A stretch of DNA of 64,000 nucleotides from Leptodontidium sp. MPI-SDFR-AT-0119 (GCA_020726505.1 JAHLEZ010000002.1:3782001-3846000), one strand, 5' to 3'. Positions 12,313 through 23,746 are shown, numbered from the stretch's first letter. Program-made: numbers and translations. The notes: generated by a model not told the origin, from the sequence alone.

Positions 12313-12875
12313 TTTTAAGGACAAACTTTCAACGAGCCGAAACCATGAGAATCCGTGCCACATGAAATATCCTGTCCATCACGATGAAAAACATTCCAAA
12401 GCCATAAGGAGTTCTTGTAGAGTGTCAATAAATAATGGAGCTTTCAATTGGGTCATTTTGTGCTGCTAGTTCGTCTGTTGGGATTTCAGAGGTCGTTACA
12501 GATGTCTGGCTCGCTAAACCTTGGTGTGTAAACAAGCGAGAGGGACTCTGTTTCGGGGACTTCTGTTCTCTGGATCTGGGTGATGCCGTACACTCTGTTT
12601 GCTTATCTTAATATCAGATTGATTTATTGCCCTCTAATAGGTCATCTATGTTTGTCTTTGAGCATACATGTCCTTTGTCTAAAACCTTTCAATTTCCATA
12701 AAATATCGTGAGAATCGAAGTCACGCGAGTCTAAATGCCAGTCTAGTCGAGTTTAGTACTAGGATTGATGGCAATTGGTAGCCAACACTTGTAGTCCCAT
12801 GGATTTAGGTTCCCGGAGCCAAGTATTGATACTCGTAGGATAGTTTCTGCGTCTTTATCAGGCTTTGATTTCTCC

Positions 12876-14081
12876 TTGAGTACCAGGTTGTTCCGAGCAT
12901 GCCGCTCATTGAACCTCTTTCATCGCTTCAATCTCGATATTGGCGACCTGCTCGCTGTGAGACTCGTCTCAAAGACGGTCTCTGGCAATTACACTGCTCA
13001 TTGGAAGTCACGATGGGATATCAATCGATCTCTCAAACGCTTCGTTCGTGATCCAAGGAGCTTGCGTTCGCTGATGGCACATACGAATACTATCATTACC
13101 GGTAGTTCAATTCTTGGATGGAATCGTATGGCCCACAAACTGCCCTTGACATATTGGTTCCCATGGAAGGCGAAATCTATAATGGCAACACACCTTCCAT
13201 TAGCCAAAGCTTCCTTGAGTTTGCAACAAGTTTCGGAAAGCATCTGTGTGAGATGGGAGGGTACAAGAGAATAGTGAATGATGAGATGAGCGACCGCAAT
13301 GTTCTCGCGTACCGAGTAGCTCAGCCCCTTAGCGTTTGTCACCACTTTGAAAATCCAAAAAAAGAAATGTGCCATTGCTGACCAAGACAACTGTGTGTAC
13401 AGTTAGAGGAACTTATTCGCCCTCAGACTGATACTACCCCAGAAAGTAGGATCAACAGTGTGTTGACTCGATGTAAACCAGTGCAGCATATATTATATAA
13501 TTGCCGCACGACCCAGATTATGAACTTCATAACCTGGAACAAGGCTTATAATGTGTTTCCTGACGTTACAATTTTGCACCCTCAAAATCAGCACAAAATT
13601 CAAACATGAGGGTTATCTGCCAGAAGATTTCTTGCACAAATATGAGTCAATGAACCCAACCAGAAAGATTGGTGATTCCAGCTGTTGGATGGTTGCTCTG
13701 AATATCGAGGGCGTTGAAGCAGCCGACTTCGTATTAGAATTTTCGTACTTCGATCTCTATTTGTCACAATGCTGGTACCTCTTGTTAACTATAGAATATC
13801 GCCACCCGACTTTGAAGTACAGATACATGAGAGTGTACGGAGGACCCGACCCCAACTTTTGGCGTGACTATGTCATTGATAAGCTAGAAAATGCAGTCCA
13901 GGCTGAAATCAAGAAATTGGACTCGGAAAGGGAAGAAAAAGGTTTTCGCAGGAGACGAAGACGAATGGGTAACTTCGGTAAAAGCCCAGGGGGATCGGAA
14001 AAGCCCGGTCAAAGAAATACTAGGGACTTGGAGGACTTGGAGGACTTTCTACGACTACCTACTCCTAGGATGGCACGATGA
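12876..14081 (+). pseudogene. Frameshifted paralog of the F-box/NTase-like gene at 14942-16383
   Basis: Three frames together match the intact minus-strand neighbour in order. 12876 to about 13110 matches its F-box-like part (ERWNFNRRLKHFVRNPQSLR in the neighbour, SRWDINRSLKRFVRDPRSLR here). From about 13118 a second frame carries FGKHLCEMGGY (neighbour FGTHLCQKEGY). After an in-phase intron at 13316-13402 it continues through MNFITWNKAYNVFPDV (neighbour INFMSWNTAYSMFPAM) to a TGA near 13604. A third frame then gives RKIGDSSCWMVALNIEG (neighbour RRVGDPRSWKIALDIAR) and LKYRYMR, ending at 14081. Lesions are a frameshift near 13110-13120, a deletion of about 20 residues plus frameshift near 13600, and a diverged C-terminus. 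The neighbour's SDLDI is TALDI here, so a predicted metal-binding Asp is lost. The intron position is shared with the intact copy. Confidence 0.82.
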
Positions 14082-14941
14082 GTGGTGCAATCTTGATAAC
14101 TTGTCAAATGGCTTATCGGGATTGGAGTTTGGTAAATCTTCCTGGGGATATTAAATCTCAAAAGTTGTTATACTAAATCGACCAGATTCTAGAAATGCCT
14201 TCATGATCTGCGCTACTTGTCGTAGAACTGATGTTCGGGATCGAAAAGCAAAGTTATAGATTGGTAGAATAATCATCAAGGCTCTCAAAGCTAATATTTG
14301 ACACTAGGTTTTCTTCTTCTTCTTATCTTCCTTTGTGAATAATCAGGTCCAAGCAGCGCCAAATAAACGGTTTCACATGTAACAAAAATCGTGAATCCAA
14401 CCATCAAAGTCAATGGAACGTCTGGCTGAATTGAAGCAGAATCCTTGGCAGGAGAATCCTAGAATCCCGCGTTAGAGTTTCCAAGCCCCACGTACAGGCA
14501 ATACCAAGGCACAAAGAAAAATCGGGCTTTGGTGTAAGGCCCATCATTCTTAGGCATGACTAGAAGTCAAAGCCAAGGTTGGACTTGCAATTGCATTTGC
14601 GGAGCGTCAAATTTCATTTGTTGACTGAGTGTGTTTCAAGCTTCATAGCGAGGAGCCATCCTTGCCGAGCCCCCTTATTTCGCAGCAGATGTATCTTACA
14701 ACAGAAGGTGCTAGGGAAACGTAATTTTATGACCATCTGCAACCAGAATTTGGCAGAAATATGCCGAGGTAAAATTGGGTTTGAGGATTCCTGAGTAGAA
14801 ATTGCATAAAAGGAGCTTGCGAAGCCATGATTGCAGATGTTAACAAATCATCCTGACTCTGACTTCGTCGGCTTTCTGCAGTGTGGGGTAGCAGGACAAG
14901 TACCACTCGAATCTCCAACTTATCCCATTCGGTTTTATTTA
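14082..14941. other. Intergenic spacer between convergent paralogs
   Basis: No gene seen; this spacer lies between the 3' ends of the pseudogene and the intact copy. Short ORFs here have no recognisable content. Confidence 0.5.
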
Positions 14942-16383
14942 TCATGTAATGGCCACGGTAGCCATTTGATCGTTCAGTTCCCGCATGTTCTTCTCCTCTT
15001 CCCATTCCTTCAACCAGGTCGGCACCTGGTCGTCGTAGTATCGCCACGAGTCAGGCTTGACGAAGCTCCTCCTCATGAACACATGTACTGAGAGATACAT
15101 CCTCCGGTCAAAATCAGACCACTGAGTTGGGCGGGCTAGGAAGTGCGGTTGAGCTTCATGATCTAGTTTCCGCAATTCATCCAGCAACAGCCCATGTAGC
15201 GTGGCCTTCATGAACATTTCACTCCAGAAATCTCCCGTGCTGTGTTCTCCTCCCGTGTATTTGTACTTGAGCACATCTGATGTAAATTCAAACGACAAAG
15301 CCTGACGTAGGTCCTCTATAGGCCCAATTGGGCCAATTGGGAAACCTATTGGAGGCACGACATTGAAATGACAGTTTTCTAGCACATAATCCGGGGTAGA
15401 TGACGGCTCGACCCTAGCGATATCCAGAGCAATTTTCCAGGAACGAGGATCGCCGACACGCCTGAATCCCGCGAACTGCATCTGTTCTGCCTTCCAGCCT
15501 CGTTTGGAATATTTCTCAATGAGGCTTTGGATCCGGTCCTCGTTGTCAGGAACCCAGCAGACTCGACACTGGCTTCTAGGTTCAAGAAATGTCATGGCTG
15601 GAAACATTGAGTAGGCGGTATTCCATGACATGAAGTTGATGGCAGCAGTCGTCGAGAAGCAGCCCAGTATACTCCTGACAGGAACGGCTCTGGTCGAGAT
15701 GACTTGAATCTTGGTCTCGTTACTACGGAGTTTATCTCCTCGAAGATATGTATCGACCTGTTATTGCAGATCTCATGTTAGCAGTCCGAAAGTGAGCAAA
15801 TCAACATGGTGATTACCTGGACAAAACCGAGGAAATCATAGTCGTCGTCTTCTGTCGAACCTCTATCGAATCTATATCCTTCCTTTTGACAGAGATGCGT
15901 CCCGAATGCCGCTGCGCTCTCTCGTTCGACATATATATCGAGATCGGATTCTTTCCAGAACGAATCATCGAAGAATTGAATGACGAAGCTACCTGATATC
16001 AGGGCATTGTACCGAGCCATCAAAGTCCGAAGACTTTGTGGATTTCTCACAAAATGCTTGAGACGTCGATTGAAATTCCACCTTTCTTTAGCGTGAGCAG
16101 CGAAGTGGTTGGCGAGTCGTTTCGTGACAAGGCGGAGAGAGAATAAAGTAGCGGTGTCCAAACGTCGACATAACATATCGAAGATGCCATATTGCCCAAG
16201 GACATCTGGCAACGTAGGACAATTGCGGCGCGGATCCGAGTTAGTGGAATCCATAGCTTTAATTTTGTGATCGGATGGCTTGTAATCACAAAGTTTTCTA
16301 AGAATAGTGCAGATGGAAGAGATGCCTGGAGGTACCCCAGTCACATGATCTGCTTCTTCAACCAGATTTCCCTCTTGGAACAT
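14942..16383 (-). CDS. F-box-like / nucleotidyltransferase-like fungal protein, intact copy (460 aa)
   Basis: Exons 16383-15817 and 15757-14942; intron 15758-15816 (59 nt, gtaatc...aacag), phase 0. Residues about 55-95 resemble an F-box (LPDVL ... FSLRLVTKRLANHF), which would recruit Skp1. A basic segment follows. Next comes ISGSFVIQF ... ESDLDIYVE, which resembles the G-S ... D-x-D signature of the polymerase-beta nucleotidyltransferase fold, with 14 residues between GS and the first Asp. The C-terminal half is unassigned (RRVGDPRSWKIALD, VLKYKYTGG). The start may be 16383 or the internal Met at 16254. I know of no described function. An F-box fused to an NTase-like fold is my inference from motif shape only, and the third acidic residue was not identified. 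Confidence 0.8.
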
Positions 16384-16601
16384 ATTAAGTCCGAGACATC
16401 AATGAGAAATCGAGATTATTGTTTTGTTTTCATTCAAGTGCTAGCAGATGAACTATATGATAATCCATATAATAACATTAAACATTCACGTATCGTAAGA
16501 GGTATCTTAAAGTGATGTACAACCTCTTATCCTACATCCCATGCAATGAATTAACCTCCCCGACATCAAGTCATTCGAATCGTAACCGTATTGCCTATCA
16601 C

Positions 16602-17403
16602 CTAAGCAAGTTGACCTCTGACGACACCCAATGGGAACAAGTTGGTATGGGCATCAGTGAAAAACCCGGCAGGGTTAGCTTCAATTTGAGAGAGCTTGAA
16701 ACCAGTACCAGTATCCTGTCCGTTGGGACCGTTCAGGCCAGTGGTGAAAGGACCAGTCATGCAGCCGGTGCTGACACGCTTCTTGTCATCACCCACTGGG
16801 TTTGGGAAGGCAAGACGAGGTGGGCCGGAGGCACCGCGAGCAGCCTCGTGAACATGAGTGGCTGTCCGGGCAGGCGACTGGTATGTGCCTGCTACGTTGA
16901 GAAGTGTGATTTCCTGTCGCTTGTTAGTAATGTATCAATATATCTTGAGATGTAAGACTTACCCAGCAGATCATGTCTGTCTTAGAGTTGATTCCGTAGT
17001 TGAAGTATCCAACAGCTTCCTTGGGGCCTGCTACAGAGACGGTACCGTTGCGGACCTCAGCACCGACGGCAGTGATGTGGTATGTGCTGGTGAATTCCTT
17101 CTCGTCGTCCTTCTTGTCGTCATCCTTCTTGCCCTCACCAGTTACGGGAGGGTAGTGAACGCTCTCCCATCCGCCCTTTGGTGGTGGGTAGTAATCAAGG
17201 TTCTCGCCTGTACCCTTGGGATAGTCGACATTCTCCCATCCTCCTGGGGGAGCTGGGTAATGCTCAAGATTCTCGCCTGTCCCTTTGGGGTAGTCGACAC
17301 TTTCCCATCCACCCTTAGGTGGACCGTACTTAATATCGGTAGGAGCTGAGAGGACTGGTGCTGTGAGGAGCGTAGCGATTGAAGCGACCGTGCTGAACTT
17401 CAT
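16602..17403 (-). CDS. Secreted CHRD-domain protein with N-terminal tandem repeats (250 aa)
   Basis: Exons 17403-16963 and 16913-16602; intron 16914-16962 (49 nt). A signal peptide is clear (MKFSTVASIATLLTAPVLSA, residues 1-20). Residues 31-91 are a 23-residue tandem repeat (unit beginning GGWESVDYPKGTGEN; two full copies and one partial), then an acidic-basic linker of K, D and E. The rest is a CHRD-type domain: YHITAVGAEVRNGTVSV, ATHVHEAARGASGPPR, DTGTGFKLSQIEANPAGFF and the ending GVVRGQLA. CHRD domains occur in chordin and in secreted microbial and fungal proteins of unknown role. Location is likely extracellular or cell wall. The repeats are rich in Gly, Trp, Tyr and Pro, which would suit cell-wall or surface binding; this is inference. 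Confidence 0.9.
17131..17313 (-). repeat. 69-nt coding tandem repeat in the CHRD gene
   Basis: Two complete 69-nt units and one truncated unit encode GGWE(S/N)VDYPKGTGENL. The DNA copies are nearly identical, so copy number may vary between strains. Confidence 0.88.
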
Positions 17404-18536
17404 TGTGAATGTTGTGTGGACTTTATATTGTTGAAGTGTGTCGTGAGTATTGTGGTTTGGGTAGCTGTGTGAGAAGTTCTTGAGGAGTGGTGTCTGTGAT
17501 GAATAGAGAAAGCTGAAGAGGGCTTGAGTTCTCTTATATAGAACGAGAACTCCAAAGGTAAGAAAGTATGATGCCCGACATACTTGCCGAGCATAGGAGA
17601 TCTCAAAGTGTCGTCACTGAGGCTGAGCATAAGAAAAACCAAGCACGGAACCAGACTTGAATATTGATTGCCTGCATCCCAAGATACATCTACCACTTGG
17701 CCAGAATCATTCGGACCCCGAAACTGCCCCAAATATCCAATTTGGGGCGAGAGATAAGCTTGGCCGCCAGAGATAGTCCTGAGCTATAGCACCACACAGA
17801 CTAGCTAAGGGATCATACATTATCAGCGATGACAGCAAGACAAGCACAGCGGGGTGACGGTGGAAAGAAAAGAGCACTTCTTCAACATTGGCATCTAGAG
17901 GCATCGTCAGATGGTAGACGCGATCCCGAAAGAGACCGTCAGCTAAGCACTGATTGCTCTAAGCAGCTTTTCGGCAGCCCGCCAGCCCGAAATGGGATTA
18001 AGCCTATTCCTTGACCCCAAGATCAAAGACCCTTTGGTCACTGCCAAGAGCGTCCTTCACCTCAATTCGACCTTCGATCCGACTACGGTACAGAAGGAAG
18101 GTTTGGCACGCAGCCCGTATGTAGAAGTATCGCGGGGTTTTCAACATCCGGGACTGGGCAGTGGCGTACAGAAAGGGAAATAAGACGAATTGAACGACGC
18201 ACTTGCTATGAGGATGTAGGGCTTTCTGATACCATAGAACATCGTATTCCGAGTTTCTTGGGTTTGTCTTGAATTGTTCCTGTGCTCTGAATTGGCAAGC
18301 CTGGAAAGGGAAAAGCTCGTGAAACCACACAAAGGGGACCGAACTGACCCCACCATATAAGCTCCAATGATGTCGTAACGGTACTCGAGTGACTGGCAGA
18401 CTCTGTGAGGGGATCCAAAGTCTCAAGCTTCTATAGTGACGGAGCAATTTCCTCTTCCATGAGGAAAATTGAGGGATCAGCAGAACAGCTTTTTGTCTAG
18501 ACATGGATGCTGGCCTTGGTGATATATATATTTTTT
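17404..18536. other. Intergenic: CHRD-gene promoter and Sam35 3' flank
   Basis: No gene supported. 17404-17560 is the promoter and leader side of the CHRD gene. A minus-strand ORF at 18004-18633 overlaps the 3' end of the Sam35 gene in another frame and looks spurious. Confidence 0.5.
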
Positions 18537-19693
18537 TCATGATCCGCCGTAATATCTTACAAGTAACCTCTCCCGGTGTTGTACAAGGTTGTCTCTGACT
18601 CTCAGCGCACGGCAGAGCTTCTTCTCCTTCCAACCCAAGTCATCGTCCAGTAGTAATTGAGTGTATGCGAAGACGCTTGCGTCGAATAATGCTGGCTTGC
18701 CATTTCCAAAGAACCAAGAGTCTTCCCCAAGCAAAATCGACAGTGCTTCGAATGCCTTGTCAGCTTCGCTGTATAAGTCGTCCGTATCTATAACTGGTGT
18801 ATGTTTCAGAAGTTCCGCTTCGGCTGCATTTCGCAATTGATGTGATATCGACGCTCGGACGATAGGATTGGAAGAAGTTGAAGCAACGTAGAGTGGATAG
18901 GCGACTGCGGAGAAATTCAAAGGTTCGAGGTACAGTGTAAATAGCTGGAATGTCTGTCAGTTCCTTTCACCGAGATATATAGACCACACTTACCCAGGCA
19001 TTCCGTATCCGGTGGTCCAAAAGAGACTGATACGCCGAATACCGCATGCTGGCAGACTCCTCAACTATGCCACCATGTTCTGTAGCATATTTGACAAATT
19101 TGTTCGAGGGAACTGGGAGGAGTGTTTCTTGGAGACTGTCGGAGTTGTGTATCGCTGGAAGCAGGAATGGTAAAGCACCAGTCGGCGAGGCGTGATTATT
19201 CGAGGATACAAGACGGTGATCAATTCCCGCAATGTTTAAGAAAGTCTGTAACCTGGTTAGATTCAATGGCCACTGGTGAAAGATGTACTATACTGACCTG
19301 CCATTTCAGACAGCTGGGATTGACCGATGGTCTCCCCGCAGCAGCATCCTGACCTTTACTGAACACGTAGAGACTCGGTATCCTCGCAGATTTTGGCGCA
19401 CGTTGTGGAAGCGGATTCGCTGGATATACCACAACTGGTACCAGGTCAAATAGTTTCTTGATGGGCGCTGGGATTGAGAAAATCTCTCTCACTTTCCCCT
19501 TCTGCCGTGCGAAAGATGTTTGAGTACCATCGCTGGGAACCTTCTCATCTGAGTGGCCCTTCTCAGTAGTCTGTTTTGGTGGCATTGGAAAGGAATTGAG
19601 TGCTTTCTCCCGAATATTGATGCGCGTCGCGACTTTCGAGAGCGCATACTGGTTACAGGATATTCTGCCACTTTTTACCGCTTTCGGAGCCAC
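18537..19693 (-). CDS. Sam35/Tob38-like metaxin-family subunit of the mitochondrial sorting and assembly machinery (351 aa)
   Basis: Exons 19693-19298, 19245-18994 and 18944-18537; introns of 52 and 49 nt. The fungal Sam35 layout is visible. An N-terminal part carries IPAPIKKLFDLVPVVVYPAN. It is followed by SLYVFSKGQDAAAGRPS ... PSCLKWQTFLNIAG, SSNNHASPTGALPFLLPA and YQSLLDHRIRNAW. The GST-C-like metaxin region comes last, with LLGEDSWFFG ... PALFDASVFAYTQLLLDD and NLVQHRERLLVRY. Such proteins sit on the cytosolic face of the outer mitochondrial membrane and help Sam50 insert beta-barrel proteins. No transmembrane segment is obvious, as expected for Sam35. An alternative start is the Met at residue 37. 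Assigning it to Sam35 rather than Sam37 is from overall resemblance. Confidence 0.86.
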
Positions 19694-21222
19694 GGCGCTT
19701 GGTTCCGAACTTTATCCAGACGCCGACAAAGACCATCGTCTTTGAGATATTCTACAATACCCCATCTCCGCTACCCATGGTCTCAAATGAGTATTTATTT
19801 TACATTATCTCGAGAACTGCATGGGAATTGAGCTATCAGTTTGTGAAACTATCTTTATTCTCTTCATATTTTCGTCTGGGGGAGTGTTATCTCAGTTCCC
19901 CCATTTCCTTTGAGGCTGGCTGTTGCCATCACTTTGTTGTCTCCTTCATTGTCGCTCTTGGAGTAGTTCTGAGAGCAATTTTCTATTTTCCCTCCAAGAA
20001 CATATTCATTTTTGTTGGTTTCGTCAGGCACTGCCTGAATTACCAATTGTCTCTCTTGCTTGAACTTTGAGAGAAAGTCAGTATCATCCTTACACCGTTA
20101 TGCTTTGAGTTCTTGATCTGGTGGGGTACTTGAAGACCCGAAGTCCTTTGTTGCAGGGCAATCTCAATCATGATCTCCATTACCAGTCAGTGGAGAATTG
20201 GTAGTGGGGTGATGCTCACGTTTCTCGGCCTCATTAATTGCCTTATCATGCAAGAAAAGAGTTGTGCCAGCGATGATTATTAGACGTATTTCAGCAGCGT
20301 CAAGTCCGCATTGTCAGTCCCTTTTCAGCACTTCTATTTTAAAGGCATAGAATCGTCTCTATCAAAACATAAGTAGTGCTTGTGCCTCAATCGATGTCTG
20401 TCCGATCCTTTCCCACAGATCTGCAGCTTCATGCCCCTTCTTGGCCAGTCTGACCTCCACAATCCATTCAGACAGCGTGGGGTACAGCAAGCACAGACTG
20501 GAACGGACACAATCCCGCCCTCGGCTCGCCCGCCCATGCCAGGGCTGTAACAGTACGGCGACAGTAACAGTGGTCGTGACGCTACAGTGGTGCTGCTTTC
20601 AGCGATGCGCGTCAACTGATACCGTCAGAGAACGCCTCCTCCGGGCCTCAGAAGTCCTGCAATGCAGGCTGGCAGGCAGGCAGGTTGGATGGTTGGCTGG
20701 CGGGCTGGCTGATGTGGCATCTTGCATCTCGCATCTTGCCAGCAACCTCCTTTCTTGTCTCGCCTCGATAATATAAACTTGCCCGCATTTCTCCATATTA
20801 TCTTGCATCATTCCACCACCTCGGCCGTTCTTATCCTTTACTGCGGAGAAACTCTTGAGTCAAGAGTCAAGTGAAAAAGTAAAGGCCCGTCTGAAAGCGT
20901 CAAAAACCCCGACATCCGCCTCCACTTTAGCCTGATCCATTCCGGCGTCAACCCGCCGAGGTTCATAAAGAAGACACACGGCTGCCTTCTCGAGCCAGTC
21001 AACTTGACTTGTTATCGCTCGTCGCACGATTCCCTCTTCTTCGTCACAACCCACCATCATCACGAACCTTCGCTCGACCTTGACTCTTTTCCATCTCTCC
21101 AAAAGATCTCCCAACTATTTCGACTTATATATATCTATATTCGGCTGCTATCCTGCCAGCCTCGAGTAAAGATATACCGAGGCGTCCTACACCCCACCAA
21201 CCCTCCACGATAACCTCACAAA
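19694..21222. other. Intergenic with GGCT/GGCA repeats and pyrimidine-rich leader
   Basis: No gene seen. 20663-20715 is a GGCAGG/TTGGCTGG-type array. 21000-21222 is C/T-rich and is probably the leader of the small gene at 21223. Confidence 0.5.
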
Positions 21223-21510
21223 ATGGAAGCACCGCTTTCCTCTCCCCGCCTGCCCCCGCAGAACCAAAGCTCCTACTTCACCTCGCCGAATACTTCCACT
21301 CAATCCAGCGGTCCAACTTCCGCACCACAATCCCAAACCCAGCAACACCAGCAACAATTACAGCAACAAATGCCACAGCCTCCTCCACAACAGCCGCGCA
21401 CGAACGACGCAACGTCGCCCTTCCTCCGGGACTTCAACTTAGTTGCCGAGGCAGCGAAACGAGCACAAATGGCATGTCTAATGCGGGATTTGGAAGGTGT
21501 GGCGATCTGA
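21223..21510 (+). CDS. Small Gln/Pro-rich protein with conserved-looking C-terminal helix (95 aa)
   Basis: Single-exon ORF. Residues 1-60 are low-complexity Ser, Pro and Gln (poly-Q segments around residues 40-50). Residues 65-92 switch to a compact helical sequence, FLRDFNLVAEAAKRAQMACL. The ATG follows a C/T-rich fungal leader and has the favourable context aaaATGG. The contrast between disordered N-terminus and helical C-terminus argues for a real small protein; I cannot name it. It stands alone, 1.5 kb from the previous gene and 2.2 kb from the next. Confidence 0.6.
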   Translation: MEAPLSSPRLPPQNQSSYFTSPNTSTQSSGPTSAPQSQTQQHQQQLQQQMPQPPPQQPRTNDATSPFLRDFNLVAEAAKRAQMACLMRDLEGVAI

Positions 21511-23746
21511 TATGATGTGGAGAGGAAGTGAAGAGGACCTTTCGGTCCGTATTCGGTCGGGGAGGAACTTCGGGATGAAGAGGGGCGAGGGGTGCGATGA
21601 GAGGAGAGATAACCAACCGGCCTGCAGCTTTTTGCACGTCAGATCTAGGCTGGGGACACTTATCGCGGGCATCACGCAAGGGATTTGAAAACGGGCCCTG
21701 TCGGTCAGCCGGAGCTCGTGTTTGAATATTTGGAATTCTTTATCATCGCAATCATTCTTGCCGAACAAATATACAACAGAGGACGGGTCGGTTATTAGAA
21801 GGGAAGGAAAGCACTCTCGTTCGATCCACACGGAAAGAGGAGGGATTTATAATTCAAGGGATATCATATGTGTGATCACTGCAGCATATCACGGCGTTTC
21901 AGTTCCACTTGGGCTTATGGTGTTATGGGGTTATATATCAAATCAGCGCCACTTCATTGTTCCTTTCGATTTTTTTGGTTATGAGTTCCCGGGAGAGGGA
22001 GAAAGTGATGCCGTTCTTCTGGCATGAGGGATATAAATACAGTCAGCAGGAAAAACGTGTTACTAGCTACTAGAATCACAAAATAATGCCAGACACTAAT
22101 CCAGAATTCACCCCTCAAAGTATCCAACCACCTCTATATTCGTTTAGACTAGCTAGCTATATACAAGAGTCCTTCGTAAGGGGAGCTAAAGCAGAGTATA
22201 CCTCGTGGTCACATTCCACAACATAATGAAAGCCGTGTGCGTTCAACCACGCTTGTGTAGCCATGCCATGCAATCCAAATTCAAAACTCTGTCCTCTCGT
22301 CTCTCCAGCCCCTCTCCAACCCTTGCTACATACTTATACTCATTCATCTAGTTAACTTGCTTTCCTTTCCCTTTTCAATCATGTGCATGCATCGACCTAG
22401 ACTCTGCAAACCAACAGCACTAGTGAGTATACCCATTGTCCATCCATACAGCCCTTGCCGAACAAAAAGAAGAAGAAAAAACGAAAAAGGGAACTCTGTC
22501 TGTCTGTCCTCGTACCCCTCTCCTCCGCCTCTGCTCTAACAAGAAGAGTGCAGAAAGCCTACTCCATACCTGCTCGCTTGCAGGAGTAAAAGAATTTTTT
22601 TCCTTCACTTCCCTCTTTAATTTCGTATCTAGCTGGTGGCAAACTTCAGGAACTTGAATTTCTTAATCCAGTAATCATACCCATACCAATCTAGAACTCA
22701 AGGGGCCACTAGTCCTCTCATATTCCACAACGCAGACTCACGCCTACCCCGTTCTTTCCTCTCAGTCAGATCTAGAGTCTAAACGAGTGAGTACCTATCC
22801 TACATACTAAAATCCAGATTCTAGACCCCCCCATCCTCCTATTTAATGAACCAACAGTGCAGCACCAAACCTAGCAGCATCGGTTACACGGCCGCCTACC
22901 ACCATCTACCAACCAAATGCCTAATACCACCTTCTCCTTCCCTGCTGCAGATAGCACACTATTCTCCTGGCACCCCAGCACTCGAGTGCCCTGGCAGAAC
23001 TCTCAGTACAAATAAGTTTTCGGCAACACCAGCCTGTAACCGATGTCGATGTCGTGCAGCCAGCCGAAAAGTCAATTTGATTCTTACAGTAGTGTACTGT
23101 ACAAGGTACAGTACCTCCCCTGGATATTCACATGTTAGAAAGAGAGAGAGAGAGTTGTAGCAACCGGGCCGTTAGCTTGAGATTCCCCGAAGACAGACTG
23201 AAGCAGGATGGATGATGCATGAAGTAATGGGTATGTAGAAGTGCGGATGTAGTATTCCTATTAGCAAACATCTAGGTTGGCGATCAAGCATAGCATAGTC
23301 ATCCATCCAACCAACCAACCAGCCAGCCAGCTCAAAGTACAGGCAAAAGCTCTCTCAGCCAGAAACACCAGACCCGTCCATCCATCCATCACACCCCCAG
23401 TCTAAAAGCTACGCAGCGTAAAAGTCTGTCAGACCATCCATAATCTCGTAAAGTCAATAAACCGCTGAAGCAAGAACAAGAATAAAAAAAGAGAATCCCC
23501 ACCCAGTCTCGATCGCTTGCTTGGTCGCCCGAACCCCATCACAGATAGACCCGACCGACTACCTGTGAGATTATAAAACAAAGAGGTGTGCTGCCAGGAA
23601 GAAGCCAGACCCAATACACCGTATCAACAATGCATGCATGCTAGAGGAGAGAGAGGAAAAAAAACCGAACGCCGCTGAAGAATTGGTCTTCTGTGAGCGA
23701 AGTCGAATCGCTATCCGCCGAAGGTGTTGTTGAAAAGTGGACTTGG
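21511..23746. other. 2.2 kb intergenic region, repeats only
   Basis: No gene seen. It holds an AG repeat (23141-23154), a CCAA/CCAG array (about 23303-23332), a perfect 9-bp inverted repeat at 23094-23114 and long C/T-rich tracts. It separates the small plus-strand gene from the 3' end of the Gid1 gene. Confidence 0.5.
23094..23114. repeat. Perfect inverted repeat GTACTGTAC-aag-GTACAGTAC
   Basis: Two 9-nt arms are separated by 3 nt. The same GTACTGTAC word occurs at 1888-1896 and in the (GTACT)x4 tract at 2311-2330. Confidence 0.85.

Larger units (their letters stand above)
10661..12875. other. 2.2 kb intergenic region with G-rich and duplicated blocks
   Basis: No gene supported. 11340-11950 is G-rich on the plus strand, including an almost pure G run near 11353-11370. 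It contains one degenerate tandem duplication, with another at 12039-12312. An imperfect inverted repeat sits at about 11203-11232. Confidence 0.5.

Noticed and set aside
13316..13402. TGA at 13379 as another pseudogene lesion
   Set aside because: It falls within an in-phase 87-nt intron whose position matches the intron of the intact copy.
17131..17313. Regular repeats as a CRISPR candidate
   Set aside because: The repeats are contiguous coding minisatellite units without spacers, in a eukaryote.
18004..18633. 209-codon minus-strand ORF at the Sam35 3' end
   Set aside because: It overlaps the real Sam35 exon in another frame and shows no family features.
19699..20070. 123-codon hydrophobic plus-strand ORF
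   Set aside because: The hydrophobicity comes from T-rich DNA; there is no conserved motif, and it lies in the Sam35 promoter.
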